This document shows positions 31,892-44,168 of a stretch of 64,000 nucleotides of DNA, one piece after another. Source of the DNA: Oryza sativa Japonica Group. Taxonomy: Eukaryota; Streptophyta; Magnoliopsida; Poales; Poaceae. The position numbers were made by a program, and so were the translations under genes. Within the stretch, counting starts at the first letter, position 1; every line of letters begins with the position of its first letter. Location: NCBI RefSeq assembly GCF_034140825.1, contig NC_089040.1, positions 2,177,501 through 2,241,500 on the forward strand. The letters are read 5' to 3'. A model generated the notes under the pieces. It had not been told where the DNA came from, searched no databases, and saw only the letters and a program-made list of their open reading frames with translations.

Positions 31892-34800
31892 CTAGCTGTG
31901 CCCCCCGCGCGATGCGCCGACATCATCCAAGATAATCTTAATCATAAAAGAAAAATCATAATAATAAAAAATAAGCATGATTGAAAACAACATAGCACAT
32001 AACAGAGCTACACAATAATAATAATAATAACTCGATCAGAAAGAGAATATCACGATGTTCTCAATTTTGAGTGATTTAATTGGACCATAATATTTTTTAT
32101 ATAATCAATGTTACACGAACAACGGGTATCTCGGTGCATAATACAATTACATCAACAAAAATAAAATAAACAACATTAGTATTTCAATACCTAGCAGAGT
32201 AGCAGTTCCCAGGAAGACCAATCAGTGGGCGATGATTAATTTGGAAGGATAGTCAAACAAAACTATGTCCACAGCACATCACAGTTGTGCCCCCTGCGCA
32301 TTGCGCGGGCATATGAGGCAACCTATAATAACTCAAGATCAGAATTGGGCATATCACAAGATAACATGCAACACTGTTCCACAGTAATAGCGCAATATCA
32401 AAAAGGGCATATAATCTAACAATGTTCTCAGTTTTGAAGTGATGTAATCAAACCAAAAGTTTTTTTAAGAGCAATCTTACACTAACAAACATGGATCTCG
32501 GTACATAGTAGACAACATTCTTAATTCGATACCAGCAGATCCTAGGAAAAACGAATCCTTGGGCGATGATTAATTTGGAAGGACAACGGACATCACATCA
32601 TAGATATGGCAGTGGCAACTCATATTGTATATGTTTTACAATCTATACAAATTGGCCATTAGCAATAACAAATAGAAATTAAGGTTTACTGCTCCATGAC
32701 CCAGAACCAGTGATTTTATAGCCAATTCTGGAGATATGAGAGTTCAGTATTCTCGCCAGCTTGTCATTAATTAGCATCGATCTATTTTAGCCACCAATAA
32801 GAAAAGGAAAATACATCCACATTTTAACCTTGATGAAGAGCATGCATATCCCACACTGTACAAACAACAAAGCATAATTTCAACAGAATAAAACAGTTTC
32901 TAATTTCCTAAAGCATGCTGAGTAATATAGCATCAGTATATAATAGCATGAGAAAGTTGAAATTACCCGGACTGGCGGTCACAAAAGCATCAGTGGAAGC
33001 CTGTAGGAAGCCATAAACCCATGAGCTATATAAAATACGCAACAAACCACTAAAATGCCATCACAATATTCAGTTATCGTGTTAGCTAAGGTCCAATGTT
33101 TGCCTCATATTGTGGTCTCTGCCATGCGCCCATGCCTGAAAACGAAAATGGATGAAAGTGGTCACTGAGATGCTGCCAAATATAAATATTGACCCATGCA
33201 AAAATATATGCTACAGTTTAGCCGAATACCGGTTTATATGATAAAAAATAGAGTAGGGAAGGTCGTTTATCAAAACAACTAATTAAATAATGATCATGCA
33301 TAGGGATATAACAATTGGACAACAAATAAGACTTCCCAAGGAACTACCCAAAAAACTGAAATAATACCAGGCAATAACAGGTAGAGAAACCCTAAAGAGC
33401 AATTGCCAAGTAGCTGGAAGCCTTGAACTTGAAATATGAAAAACATAGAAATTAGCAAACGAAGCCACTCAAAGAAGCAAGTACACTATTAGAAAATAAA
33501 AAAAGATAAATGAAACGAAATATGCCCATGTGTTGTTGTGGATGATTGAAAAATCGTATAGATATATTTGAGATAGGATGATGGCACATAAATATGTAGC
33601 TAGGTATTTAAACAAAAGGAGAGGGAAACTGTGTTGCATATATCTGTTTTAGTAGTAACTGAGCTACTCATCATATAGTATTGGGATCACATGTACCAAA
33701 ACAAAATAAAGTTACATACCTGAGGCAAGGAAAATAGAATATGCATTTAAGCGTATGGCAGGATGATATGAAAAATAGCTTTTAAGCAATACTACACTAC
33801 AACAGGAAGCAAGTGGATTTGACAAACTTTGGTAGAGATAGGACAGTACTCTTCATCAACTTTACATTGAAATCATCCATGCATTTCTTGGGCATAGAAC
33901 AATGGCCATGTAAATTATCAATGGTAGAGTAAAGGATGGTGAAATAAATTAATTGGACAACATAATGATAAAAGGGGATCAGGGAGCTGACGAACCACTG
34001 TCCTGGATTAAAATGAAGATATGCAAGGAAAATAAATAAAATATTCATTAGATATTGATGCCAGACATTAATATTGTTTTGGCAATGAGAAGTGGCCAAA
34101 CGGCAACAATCGGAGGACTTCTTTTTATTGAAAAATCGTATGACTTCTGGCTGGATGGGCCTAGCCCAAACCTGAATCAAGATTAGGGCCTAATCCAGAT
34201 AGAAAATAATGGGGAGATCATACCTCACTGTCCCAAGGAAGGTGACGGCAGCACAATGGCTAGAAGAACACTTGCTCCACTCCATAGCTTGTACCCAAAC
34301 CCTAACTGACTCACAAGATATGTCATCCAAATTGACGCTGCAAAGGATAGAAGCAAGGATGCTGAAGATGGAGAAGCAGATTGAGTTAGGGCTTGGCTTG
34401 CTCTGCTCTACTCCATACCCATACCCTAACTACAGATAGATTCATCACAAAATAAGTCATCCAAATTGATCACTGCAAAGGATAAAAGCAAGGTTGCTGA
34501 AGATAAGAAGCAGATCAGGCTAGGGCTTGGCTTACCAGACTGCACATGTTGTCAACACCGTGCAAAGAGGTGGACGAAGGCAACTATGGCAGCGGGCGTG
34601 CACCCTTCGTCCACCTTGAGAAATTGGCCGGTCGAGCAAGCGAATCAAGCGGAACGGTGGCGGCGCTTGCAGGTGGCTCGCAAGAAGGCGACGACCCCGG
34701 CCGCTAGCTCCGCAAGAAGGTGGCGGCGGCGGGCTTCGCGACTCGCGAGGGGAAGATGAAGATTTGAGTATTTTGGGAAGGGAGGCGCAGAGGATGTCGA

Positions 34801-35920
34801 GGATCGAGGGGATTGGGGAAGCTATGCCGGGCGCAGCGATGTGCATGTGAGGCGTGGACGGTTGGATCAAATCAACGCGTGGACATCGGAAGGTGCATGC
34901 TGGGTGATGAACTGTAGTACTGTAGCATCTTTTCCTGGGCTGAGGTTGATCAAATCACTGCTAGTAGTGGGTTGTAAAAACTAAGGATTTAATATGATAA
35001 CCCATCAAACATGGTAAAACCCAAAAAAAAATATTTTCACTGTAATTATCAGATTATATCTAGCATAATTTTAGACATGTATGTCAAACTACATAATTGT
35101 TCGTAGGGATGAACAATATATTGGACATGAATTATCTATATTTCTAAACTATTGTATATGATATGCTAGTCCTCGGGAAGAAAAAGTATTTTTAATATTT
35201 GGTTGAGAATTTCCCTTTACTTATTTCAGTCTATAAGAAAGTTTTCTACGACACCCATATATTCACATGGAGTGATGGAGGCCATCATCCATTTGTCTCC
35301 AGAAGCAGATCGACAGAATAAACACCAGAAAAACCAACCTACTATTGCACAAGGCATAGAAGCCCATGAACAGCCCAGCAGCCCATCGACATTCCTAACC
35401 CTGACTGCTAACTGCCTAACTCCAACCCCGGTCCACTCATTGCCCCACGCGGCCACGCCCGCACTCGTTCCCCATTCACATCGCACACACGCCACGCCGC
35501 TTTGGATCCGGCTCCGTGGCCAGCACCCGCATCGCCGCGGCGCGCGCCAACGGTGGCGCCGACCTGGCCGTCTTCGAGCAGTTCGAGCGGCTGGTGCGCC
35601 CACCCTTCTCTATCCCCCCTCTCGTCGACGGATCCCGCCGCCTGTCCGCGACGGGTTCGAGCAGCGGGCGAAGCAAGAGCAGCGGCGGCGGTGAGCTCGG
35701 GCGTCAGCGGCATGCAACCGTGAAGGTCCGCCGGCGTCGGCGATGGGAAGGGCGGAACCGGCACCCCCTCCCTGCAGGCTGCTCGTATTTCGCCACCTCT
35801 CCGCCCCACACGCACGCGGCCGGATCCTTTCCCCCTCTCACCGACAATGTGGGCCCACAAGTCAGCATGGCAGTTGTGGGAACGGACACCACGGTTGCTG
35901 TCTTTTTAAGATGGTATAGA
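31892..35920 (-). mobile_element. Non-autonomous Helitron, copy 1 (4.0 kb)
   Basis: On the minus strand the 5' end is TCTATACCATCTTAAAAAG (at 35920) and the 3' end is GCGCATCGCGCGGGGGG, CACAG, CTAG (at 31892). The flanks are A on one side (31891) and T on the other (35921). This is the TC...CTAG structure, 3' palindrome and AT insertion site typical of Helitrons. No Rep/helicase coding was seen. Near the 3' end a diverged ~390-bp tandem duplication of the terminus exists, with a second palindrome near 32281-32320. The 5' portion has GC-rich blocks (34550-34870, 35400-35900) that look captured but are unidentified. Introduced genes show no intact frame. Confidence 0.65.
34305..34535. repeat. 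Direct repeat inside the Helitron
   Basis: A ~90-bp unit with GTCATCCAAATTGA, GCAAAGGATA, AAGCAAGG.TGCTGAAGAT and TAGGGCTTGGCTT occurs twice, about 130 bp apart, with several substitutions. It recurs identically in unit 2. Confidence 0.6.
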
Positions 35921-36288
35921 TAATAATATAAGTACGCCCTGGCCTGCAGATCGAACCGTTAATTTAATTTACAGCTGCTTCTGTAGAGTAGTGGTGTGCT
36001 CATCCCTCTTGCTTAGGCATTAACCACGCCTGAATATACATACGCGCATGTACTCCTATCTTGTACAAATACTAATTACTGCATGTAAAAGATGTAACAC
36101 TACTGCAGTGATAATGTTCAGAAATCACTAGTGGCACTGCTATTGTTATTCCTGTTCAGTGTATTGATTGTTCTTTAACAGATTTTTTTTTCGAAATATA
36201 TAATCAAAATACTGCAATGGCCAAATGATCGGAGATAAAATTGGGTAATGTATAATCTTTGCAACAAGAGCACTGTGTACCACATTTA

Positions 36289-36534
36289 GAGCAGGTACAA
36301 TAGCAGGTTATAAGCTAGCTATAAACATATTTTAAACAGATAAAGGAAGAGAGAGAGAAGAGCAACGGGCTACAGATCTATAGCCAGCTGCAGCACGGAC
36401 TCCAAAACGTAATGTGTGTATGATAGGTGGGACCAGATATTAATAGTATAGTAAGCAACTATTGTATGAATTGGCTATTACATTGACTATAGATGATTTG
36501 AAGCTAGTAGTGGGCTATACTATTAAACTTGCTC
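36289..36534. mobile_element. Tourist-type (PIF/Harbinger) MITE, first of a pair
   Basis: Ends GAGCAGGTACAATAG and CTATTAAACTTGCTC form imperfect inverted repeats. The target duplication is TTA on both sides (36286-36288 and 36535-36537), as for PIF/Harbinger MITEs. Length 246 bp. Confidence 0.8.
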
Positions 36535-36549
36535 TTATAGTGTTCCTTA

Positions 36550-36775
36550 GAGCAGGTACAATAGCAAACATATTTTAAGGAGATAAATAAGGAGAGAGAA
36601 GAGCAGCGGGCTACAGATTTGTAGCCAGCTGTAGCACGGACTCCAAGACGCAGTGTGTGTATGACAGGTGGGACTAAGTATTAATAGTGTAGTATGTAAC
36701 TATTGTATGGATAAGCTATTAGATTGGCTATAGATAAATTAGAGCTAGTAGTTGGCTATACTATTAAACTTGCTC
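36550..36775. mobile_element. Tourist-type MITE, second of a pair
   Basis: Same family and orientation as the element just upstream, 226 bp, again flanked by TTA (36547-36549 and 36776-36778). It lacks about 20 bp of the first copy near its left end (the segment with GCTAGCTATAA). Only 15 bp separate the two elements. Confidence 0.8.
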
Positions 36776-37070
36776 TTATTATGATCTAAAGAGCATTGTG
36801 TACCACATTTATAGTCATTGTTCACTTGTTTCAAATAATTCTCCAATACGGACCGGTCTCAAACTGAACACTCGAGATGAAAATTAGTCTGCACTTGCTG
36901 ACAGTTTTGGCAGACTAGAGTTTATACTTCATGTATACTCATCTGTTGCTTTTTCTTCAAGGACAATTGAATACTGTATGTTTTTATTTGATTTTTAATC
37001 CATCAATCATGCATGAAAGCGACTACGGGTATTCTTTAACTCCAACCGTGTCATTCATGCATGCAACAAG

Positions 37071-37268
37071 TTGCCCTACTATTCGCGTACGTATGTTATG
37101 TATAGGTACATATAGATGAATTCAAATATTATAAGAAACCGATGCATATATAGGTGAAAAGAAATTAAAGGCTACACACTAAAATTTGTTACAAACTCTA
37201 ATGTTTAGCTTTTTATAACCCACAAGGCCACAAGTAGGTAAATCAAACGTTCGAGAACTTCTGCTAGT
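37071..37268. other. Spacer between the duplicated units
   Basis: 198 bp of AT-rich sequence found neither in the units nor at their outer borders. It contains no recognisable gene or element. Its ends mark the two breakpoints of the tandem duplication. Confidence 0.7.
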
Positions 37269-37469
37269 AAGAACTTTTTAATGTGCATACAACACTGCTG
37301 CTAGGTGGAAACTAGAGTTACTAGTGGATATCATGTGCATTGGTTATGATATCAACTAGTAGTAATCATTAAGAGCAAACTTTAGAAACCATGACCCATC
37401 TAAGAATCTACAGAATCATCATCAGCAGCAGCACGATTAAACATCGAATAACTAAGATAAACATGACAT

Positions 37470-40400
37470 CTAAAGTTCAGTGGAATGGCAGCTGCAGGGC
37501 TCCAAAACAGTCAGCTTCACTGTGGAAGGTACCCTAGGCTGGATGTATCTTCTGATAGCCAAGACCCCTCTGTGACCTTCCATGATAATGTCCCTATCTA
37601 GTGGGGGGCATTTGCTGATTTTGCTGCCTGGAGTATCACACCTAAAACCAGTCTGAGAAGCATCCAATGTCAAGCACTCGAGTGAAGCTGTACTCTCAAG
37701 GATATGGCATGTCAGCTCAACCAAGCTCTTTACAGAGATGAATGATGTAACCGTCACACTCTTAAGGTTGTGATGCTTCTCTTCTCGTATTGATCTCAGA
37801 TCTGCAGGATGTGCAAAAATTGAAACACTCTGCACGTTCCGCTGCATTACCTAGGATGTGAAAGGGAGAAATTTTAAGTGACATTTCCACCACACAGCTA
37901 CTAATTTCATTCATAGCAGTAATAATATATGAACAGCTACTCACATTCAAGTCAAAAGTCTCCAGAGAAGGTGCAGCATAAATATAAGAAGCCAGGGATA
38001 AATAGTCATAGGCTGGGAAAAATCCAATAAGGCCAATGCTCAAGTGCCTGAGGCAGAGGAATTTGCTACACAGCTTCGGTGCAAAGGCCGTCTGCATAAA
38101 GAGGTCAAATTAATTATGCTACAACCCATAAGACAGAATCTAGTCTCATTAGATATGCCTATCATTAGTGTGTCAGGTAAAATTTCTCATACCTCTTTGC
38201 ATGACTTTAGGGCAAGAGATTCAAGATTTGGCATGATGGATGGAAGTTCAGCACGAGCATGATAAACATAACCAGAGCGGACCATGCATAGGCTCTTTAT
38301 TTGCAAAGTTTCTCCAAGTTTCAGTTCCGTTTTGTCCCCTTGAAATGCAAACATGGAGACATTAGGAGCTTCATTTTCTATCAGTTTCAACTTGTCACAC
38401 CCAAACACCTTCAGGGAGATGAGCCGTTGCAGTAGGCAAGGTACCTTCAGGCAAACTATCCTATTGCAGTACCTGATTTCCAACTGCTCCAATGCAAGAG
38501 AATGGGAAAGAAGGCAGCCTAACTCGTTCTCGGTAATACGCACACGACAAAGATACAATCTCGTCAGACTTCTTAAGCCACTAAGTGTGACTGTTGGGTG
38601 GAAGGAACAGTTAGAAAGGTGAAGATATTGGATTGAGTCTCCACTCCCATTCGACAGAAGAGAGCATGGGAAATTGTACTTTGCCTGGAACTGGGTCAGT
38701 GCAATTATGAGTTCTTCAATCCCTGGTTTAACAGCAATCTGAAGCCAATTGTTGAGATATGAAGAGCCCTTCCCACTATAATCTGAATATACCTTAATCG
38801 TCAGTTTTTTCACGCCGATGCCTGAGTGCCTTTTGAGAATGTGGTTGACTTTGCTGTAGAAAAGTCCAGCCAATTCTTCGTTTCCATATGCATTTTTGCT
38901 CAACCCCAATGCTTCACTACTGAAATTGAGGTTGGGGTGGCATCTCCAGGAACTTAGAAAGGAATGAGACACACAGGCAGCTCGGGCAGCATCCCGCATT
39001 GGCATCAAGGAATGTATAAGACGCCAGATGTCCTGCTTGCACAAGCATGGGAGAGAAGTTAACCATTGGAATTGTGAAGACAGATGGTTGAATTAGATGG
39101 AAGAAAAAAAATGGTAACTTATGGAGTTAACACTTTAACCGGTCCAGTGCTACCTGCCTGATTATGTACTATTGTACTATGAATTGTATAGTTGACTTCT
39201 GCTAGGCAAATATGGTCTTACCCAAATCATGTATTAGGTGCTCGGCACTATTTGTTTCTTTGCAATTGTGCCAGATAAAATGGATGGAATGATGTTTAAT
39301 TGTCTAATAGCATGTTATTCAATGGCATAAAAGGAACAGAAATGGACATGCACTTTGCATAGGGTACCAATATCTGAATATATAAACAACCAGAAAGATC
39401 AGTTAAATATGTAACAGAACTAAAGGTGTGTTTGGTTGCTTGCTTGGATTTTCATACACTAGGTCAGGAACTCAGGATGGGGAAGATGCGGGGAGTCAGG
39501 ATGGGGAGATGCGGGGAATCAAACAAGAATGCCATCCTACAAGGACATGTGGCTCACAAAATTACCATGTACTGCCTGCAATGGCCTACCGGAGATAACA
39601 TGTCACATTTGTTAGCAAGGAACCATTTTTGAGATGTTAAAATTTAAGGAAGTTAGAAACAGTATGGAGACTAGTGGCAAAGGCTAATCATTGACGTTGA
39701 CTTGAGAAACTCCCAGCCTAAGAACCACCAGCTTAGAAGCAAGCATTATGTGGACACAACTTGTAATTGAAAGTAAGTGCAACAGCTGGAAAAACAGTTC
39801 CAATGCAGCAGCTGTAGGAGGTTATAGCATCAAAGTGCTCCGTTCATAAACTTTAATAACGTTGGTCGACCGATTTGTGCGATTCAAGCAGTAATCGTCA
39901 TAATTTACTTGTACTACACTACTAGTAAGATGTTTCATCATCAACATTTTATTTATGGTGTACCTCTGGAAGGCTTGGTATCTCTATGTCAGCAGCACCC
40001 TGAGAATCGCCGTCTTGTTGGCAGGGTGAGCCCTTTCTTTTAGCCCGTAAAGCAATCAATCCATCTGCAGCACAAGATGCATGGTTTACATCCATTTCAG
40101 GAATAAACAGAAAATTCAAGCAAGCACACCATTGCACACATGGCAATCCGTTATTTTTTTTTTTGTCCCCTTTTGTACAACAACACTAACAGTTTGTAAA
40201 AGAAATCAAAGTGTTATCAATTTAAGGGGAAATGTCTGAAGTTCAGCATGTCATATAGTATTTTTCTTATTTTGCATAGTATAGTATCCTATAAACCGAT
40301 ACAATTCATCCCCACTTAGTGCAATTAATAGTATTTTTTTGGTCATCTCGCTTTGCCACATCACCCCTTAATTTCCATCAGATTGAATGTAGTGTCTCTC

Positions 40401-41989
40401 ACACAGAAAACCCAACCAAACGTTCCTACGTACCCCAGAACATCCTACCTCCTATCGTTCCATCTCCACTCTCAGCGCAACACGACGCAAGAGAACTGAG
40501 CCATTCGGCTTCTATGTCCACCTTTGAGTCTCCCTCGCCTGAAAGGCTGAAACGCGCTATCAAAACCTGAAACAGCTAGGAGTTGAAGTGACAGCCGCCA
40601 TGGACATTTATTACCCTCAATATGCCTTCTCCTTTCCTCTCAAAGGCTCTCAGCTATGCTGCCAGATCTTCATGGGAGAGAGAAAGACGAGCTGTATCCT
40701 CCGGCGACGATGACAAACTCACTCTGGTCAACGACACTAGCTGATGAGCCTTCCCAACACAACTTATCTCTCTCAGGATATGCCACTCCCGCAGGTTCAA
40801 ATCAATATGCTTATTATCCCTGTCCTTCCACAGAATCTTTCCACCCATGACTAGCTTCATGTTTTATGATGCTTGAAGCTATGCTAATCTGGACCTTTCA
40901 ATTATGTGTCTATCGTATGCTGCTATGTAGATATGCAGTTACAACTTTAACCACTTTCTGTCGATGCCCTATGTAGCTGTGGTTTCATTGTCAGATCCTT
41001 TTCTTCTTTTTAAGCAATTGAAGAATGCAGGAAACAAGACCATCAGTTGGTTGATTCGTAGTCTAAGTATAATATTGAGGTGCGTAAAACTCTTAATTTT
41101 GATGGAAATTTTTAGTTGGTGAACCTTGTTCGGTAACTGAATTTTAATAGCCATGTTTATCTGCTGAACCTTCTTTCATATCTGAATATGAATTTTTTTT
41201 TGCTAACCCTGTTATCCAACTTGGGGAGCAATGTATATGATTTTGAATTATCATCATTAGCCAAGTTCTCACAGTATTACTAAACATTTTTCTTTTTCTG
41301 TTGCCCACGGTAATATCTAAATTGTCAGCTACCAAGATATATATCCTCATATTTCACAACTGATTTGAATGTTGAACAAAACCGTAACTCCATATTCACA
41401 CAAAAAGAGGTTGTCTTACTTCAATGCAATTCAGTGTTTTTGCTATCCATGCGACCATACGCACAAATATTGTTCTAAGAATTCCCGCAGCAACACGCGG
41501 GTACCTTATAGTTACAGTGTAGTCTCTCTCCCTACGTCTCGTCAATCTAGTTAAAGAGAAAAGGAACAAGACGGTGGTGGCCGGCCACCAGCCATGGCGG
41601 ATCGGATAAACCACCTTTGATCTCCTACCTTGCGCTCAATAAAAACATGTTTTTTTTTCTTTTTGGTTTGTGTATATACTAGTACTACATATATACAGAT
41701 TCGAATAATCGACACAAACTAGTGTGAAGAAAACTAAATAAACACCCACCCAACGAAACAGGAAAAAGAGGCGCAAGCAAGTCCATCTGGTTCCCTTCCC
41801 CCACCGTAAACGCAAGAAGCTGCTGCTGCTGCCGCCGCTTGACCAGAGAGTGACAGAGGGAGGTGGGAGAGGAAGCTTATGAGGAGTAGTTTCTTTACCA
41901 CGGGGGGGAGCTTGGGCTTGGCGGCGGCGGCGCTCCTGGTCCCGCTGGCGCTGGATGGACATGAGGCGCATCAGATCCAGCATCCCCAT
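37470..41989 (-). CDS. F-box/leucine-rich protein, copy 2
   Basis: Exons corresponding to copy 1 lie at 41899-41989, 40449-40538, 39964-40064, 38193-39032, 37945-38091 and 37470-37850. They also give 549 residues with no break. The exon carrying most of the F-box and leucine-rich region differs from copy 1 at about 18 of 280 residues (for example VSHSFLSS versus VSRSFLSL, and KKLTIKVYS versus KKLKIQIYS). The first exon and the last two exons encode identical residues. It is predicted to act like copy 1 as an SCF adaptor. The residue aligned with an internal Met of copy 1 (exon 2, DMEAEW) is Ile here, which matters only if that Met were the start codon. Confidence 0.75.
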
Positions 41990-42241
41990 GGTGGTGAGGG
42001 GATCTCTCTCCGCCGGCCTTTCGTCGTCGCCGGTCGGCACTTCTCAACGTCACACACAAAATTGGGGAACGAGAGTTATAATTTGTAGGCAAGATAGATA
42101 TAGATATCAGAGTTATAATTTTAGGAAGGAGCCCAAGCAGTAGGCAGTAGCAGAGTTCTGTTTCAATTAGGATGAGGTCTCCCTACGACAACGGGGAAGG
42201 AACGGAACGTGTGGAAAACTAAAAATATATTTATCCACGGA

Positions 42242-42344
42242 CTCCCTACTTCCAAAAAAAAACCAACTTCTAGTTATAAATTTAGACATAGTGTATGTCT
42301 AGAGTCATAGCAATAAGTTGATTTTTTTTATGAAACGGAGGGAG
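42242..42344. mobile_element. Degenerate Stowaway-like MITE, unit 2 copy
   Basis: Copy of the element at 28387-28489, shifted by the duplication offset of 13855. Confidence 0.45.
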
Positions 42345-42414
42345 TATGTGTCATCCTAGTGTAATTTACACTCTAACTTTTATATATATTAACTACAATA
42401 CAAGGGGTGAGAGA

Positions 42415-43715
42415 TAGGGAAGAAGGGAGTAGTAAAGCTGACATGTGGGGTTCACGTCGGCCACACTATTTTAATTTTTTTTTGAAAGAAACACAGCAAG
42501 GGTGGCGGACGGAGCATAGCGGTGCGGGCGAGCTCATGGAGCAGATGGGCGGTAGGTAGAGCCGACCACCAGAGCGTCGCCCTCGCGACAGCCACGGACT
42601 CTCCGCTGTCGTCCTTGGTGAGGAGCTCCATTGTCGGCGGTTCGTCGACGACGGTGGAGGGGCAGAGATGGCGGGGTTGGAGCGGAGGAGGAGGTCGTTC
42701 TCGACATCGATGCCGCCATCTCCACTCGCCCCTACGACGATGCTGACCACCACGCCGTCAGTCTCCTTCAAGAAGACACCCGCCACCCCGGCTCCGGTCA
42801 CCGCGCCACCCACCAAGTCCACCAAGGCACCCATGCCGGTACCCAAGGCCAAGGCCACCTCATTGCCGCCCTCGTCTCCCCCAAGTCGAGGCTTTCGTCG
42901 CCGAGTCCCCACATCCCCACCACGGCGCACGCCGAGTCGCCGCCGTCGGAGCTTGGACATCTCGCCTCGCTCGCCTGCTCCGCTGCCCACCCGCGCGTGT
43001 CTGCTGCCTGAGAAGAAGAAGAGAGAGAAAGAGGAGGGGAGAGGGAAGAAGAGAGGAGGAGTGAGGATGAAGAAGAGAGAGAAGGGAGAGGGAAGAAGGG
43101 AGGGGTGAGGCTGACATATGGGGTGATACTGCGTCGGTTTGAAGGAGTGGAAATAGACGCGCTCCAACGCGGCGAGTCAGCGAGGAGGACAAGAACCCTA
43201 ACTCGGATCTAGAGGACAACGTGAAGTTGATGTGTGATGATGAGTGTGGCGGCTGCGGTGTCGATGTCCTCGCACATAGAGAGCAGCACGATGGCGAGGT
43301 GAAGCGACACGGGCATCGACGTGAATGAGTCAGCAAGCGCGGGGTGCGCCTCCACCAGCGTGTACCAACGCCACATGCAGATGAGAGAAGGGAGAAGATA
43401 ATGGCAAAATTGTTGTTTTACATGGTTTTTCTTCTGTCAATTAGGTGGGTGACATGTGGATCCCACGATATTTTTTTGTGTGTGAATGACATATGGGTGT
43501 CACATTTTTTTTATTCTAATGCCATGCCACGTAAGCGCCACATAGGACAAAGACTCGGTAAAGACCGCCACGTAGGCGTCACGTTAGCCAAAACCACCGA
43601 GGGATATTGTTTGCATGGGTTGTGATAGCTGGAGAAGTCGATTTACCCGGTTTTGTGGGTGGAGGACAGGAATCATACTGGGCGATAGTTGGGGGAGCCG
43701 AAGTATAATTTTTCC
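42415..43715. mobile_element. Truncated MULE, unit 2 copy
   Basis: Copy of 28560-29860 at the duplication offset, with the same single right terminus and the same internal exon-like segment (43130-43400). Confidence 0.45.
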
Positions 43716-44168
43716 CTATTGTTTGTGCGTGTATATTTTTCATCTGGGCTGCCTTTGGGTGAAATGCGTGGCCCATTTGAGAGTCCACACCCACCTGGGC
43801 TGGCGCCTGAGCCAGCTAAGCGTGACCAAAAAGAAAGAAAGTGGCGGGGTTTTTCAATTTTGGTTTATTAGTGGTGAAAAGAGGGGTGTGTTTGTTCAGT
43901 GGAATCCTAGCCGCCCAAAGGAGTTGGAAGCATCTTGGCCGTCCAAGAGCGATCCGTGTCGACCGATTTGGACCAATCAGAGCGCTGGATCAAATTTGGC
44001 ACGGATTGAGATGGTTTGGTTTTCCCGCTCAGCGCTTTGAAAAATTTGGGGGATAAATATCTGAGGAGGGGATGGGGCCCAGACGTCAGCCAGGGCCAGC
44101 CCCCTCGTCTTCCCCTTCCTCTCTCCACTCCTCCACCACCACCGGCCGCCTCGCCCTCCCCGCCGGCC

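Larger units (their letters stand above)
23394..37070. repeat. Tandem segmental duplication, unit 1 (13.7 kb)
   Basis: The unit starts at AAGAACTTTTTAATGTGCAT and ends at CATGCATGCAACAAG. The same sequence recurs at 37269-50925 in the same orientation. Position offset is 13875 over the left part and 13855 from about 26.7 kb onward. The first ~890 bp and everything from about 26.71 kb to the end appear practically identical between units. The block between about 24.28 and 26.70 kb carries many substitutions and several indels. Contents: F-box gene, truncated MULE, orphan repeat-protein gene, Helitron and two MITEs. Confidence 0.95.

Noticed and set aside
35203-35923. Possible gene in the GC-rich 5' part of the Helitron
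   Set aside because: Several overlapping frames, none with a recognisable domain; more likely captured fragments or promoter-like sequence.
40449-40538. Loss of the F-box start codon in unit 2 (ATG of unit 1 reads ATA)
   Set aside because: That Met is internal once the in-phase upstream exon at 28044-28134 / 41899-41989 is used, so the change is only Met to Ile.
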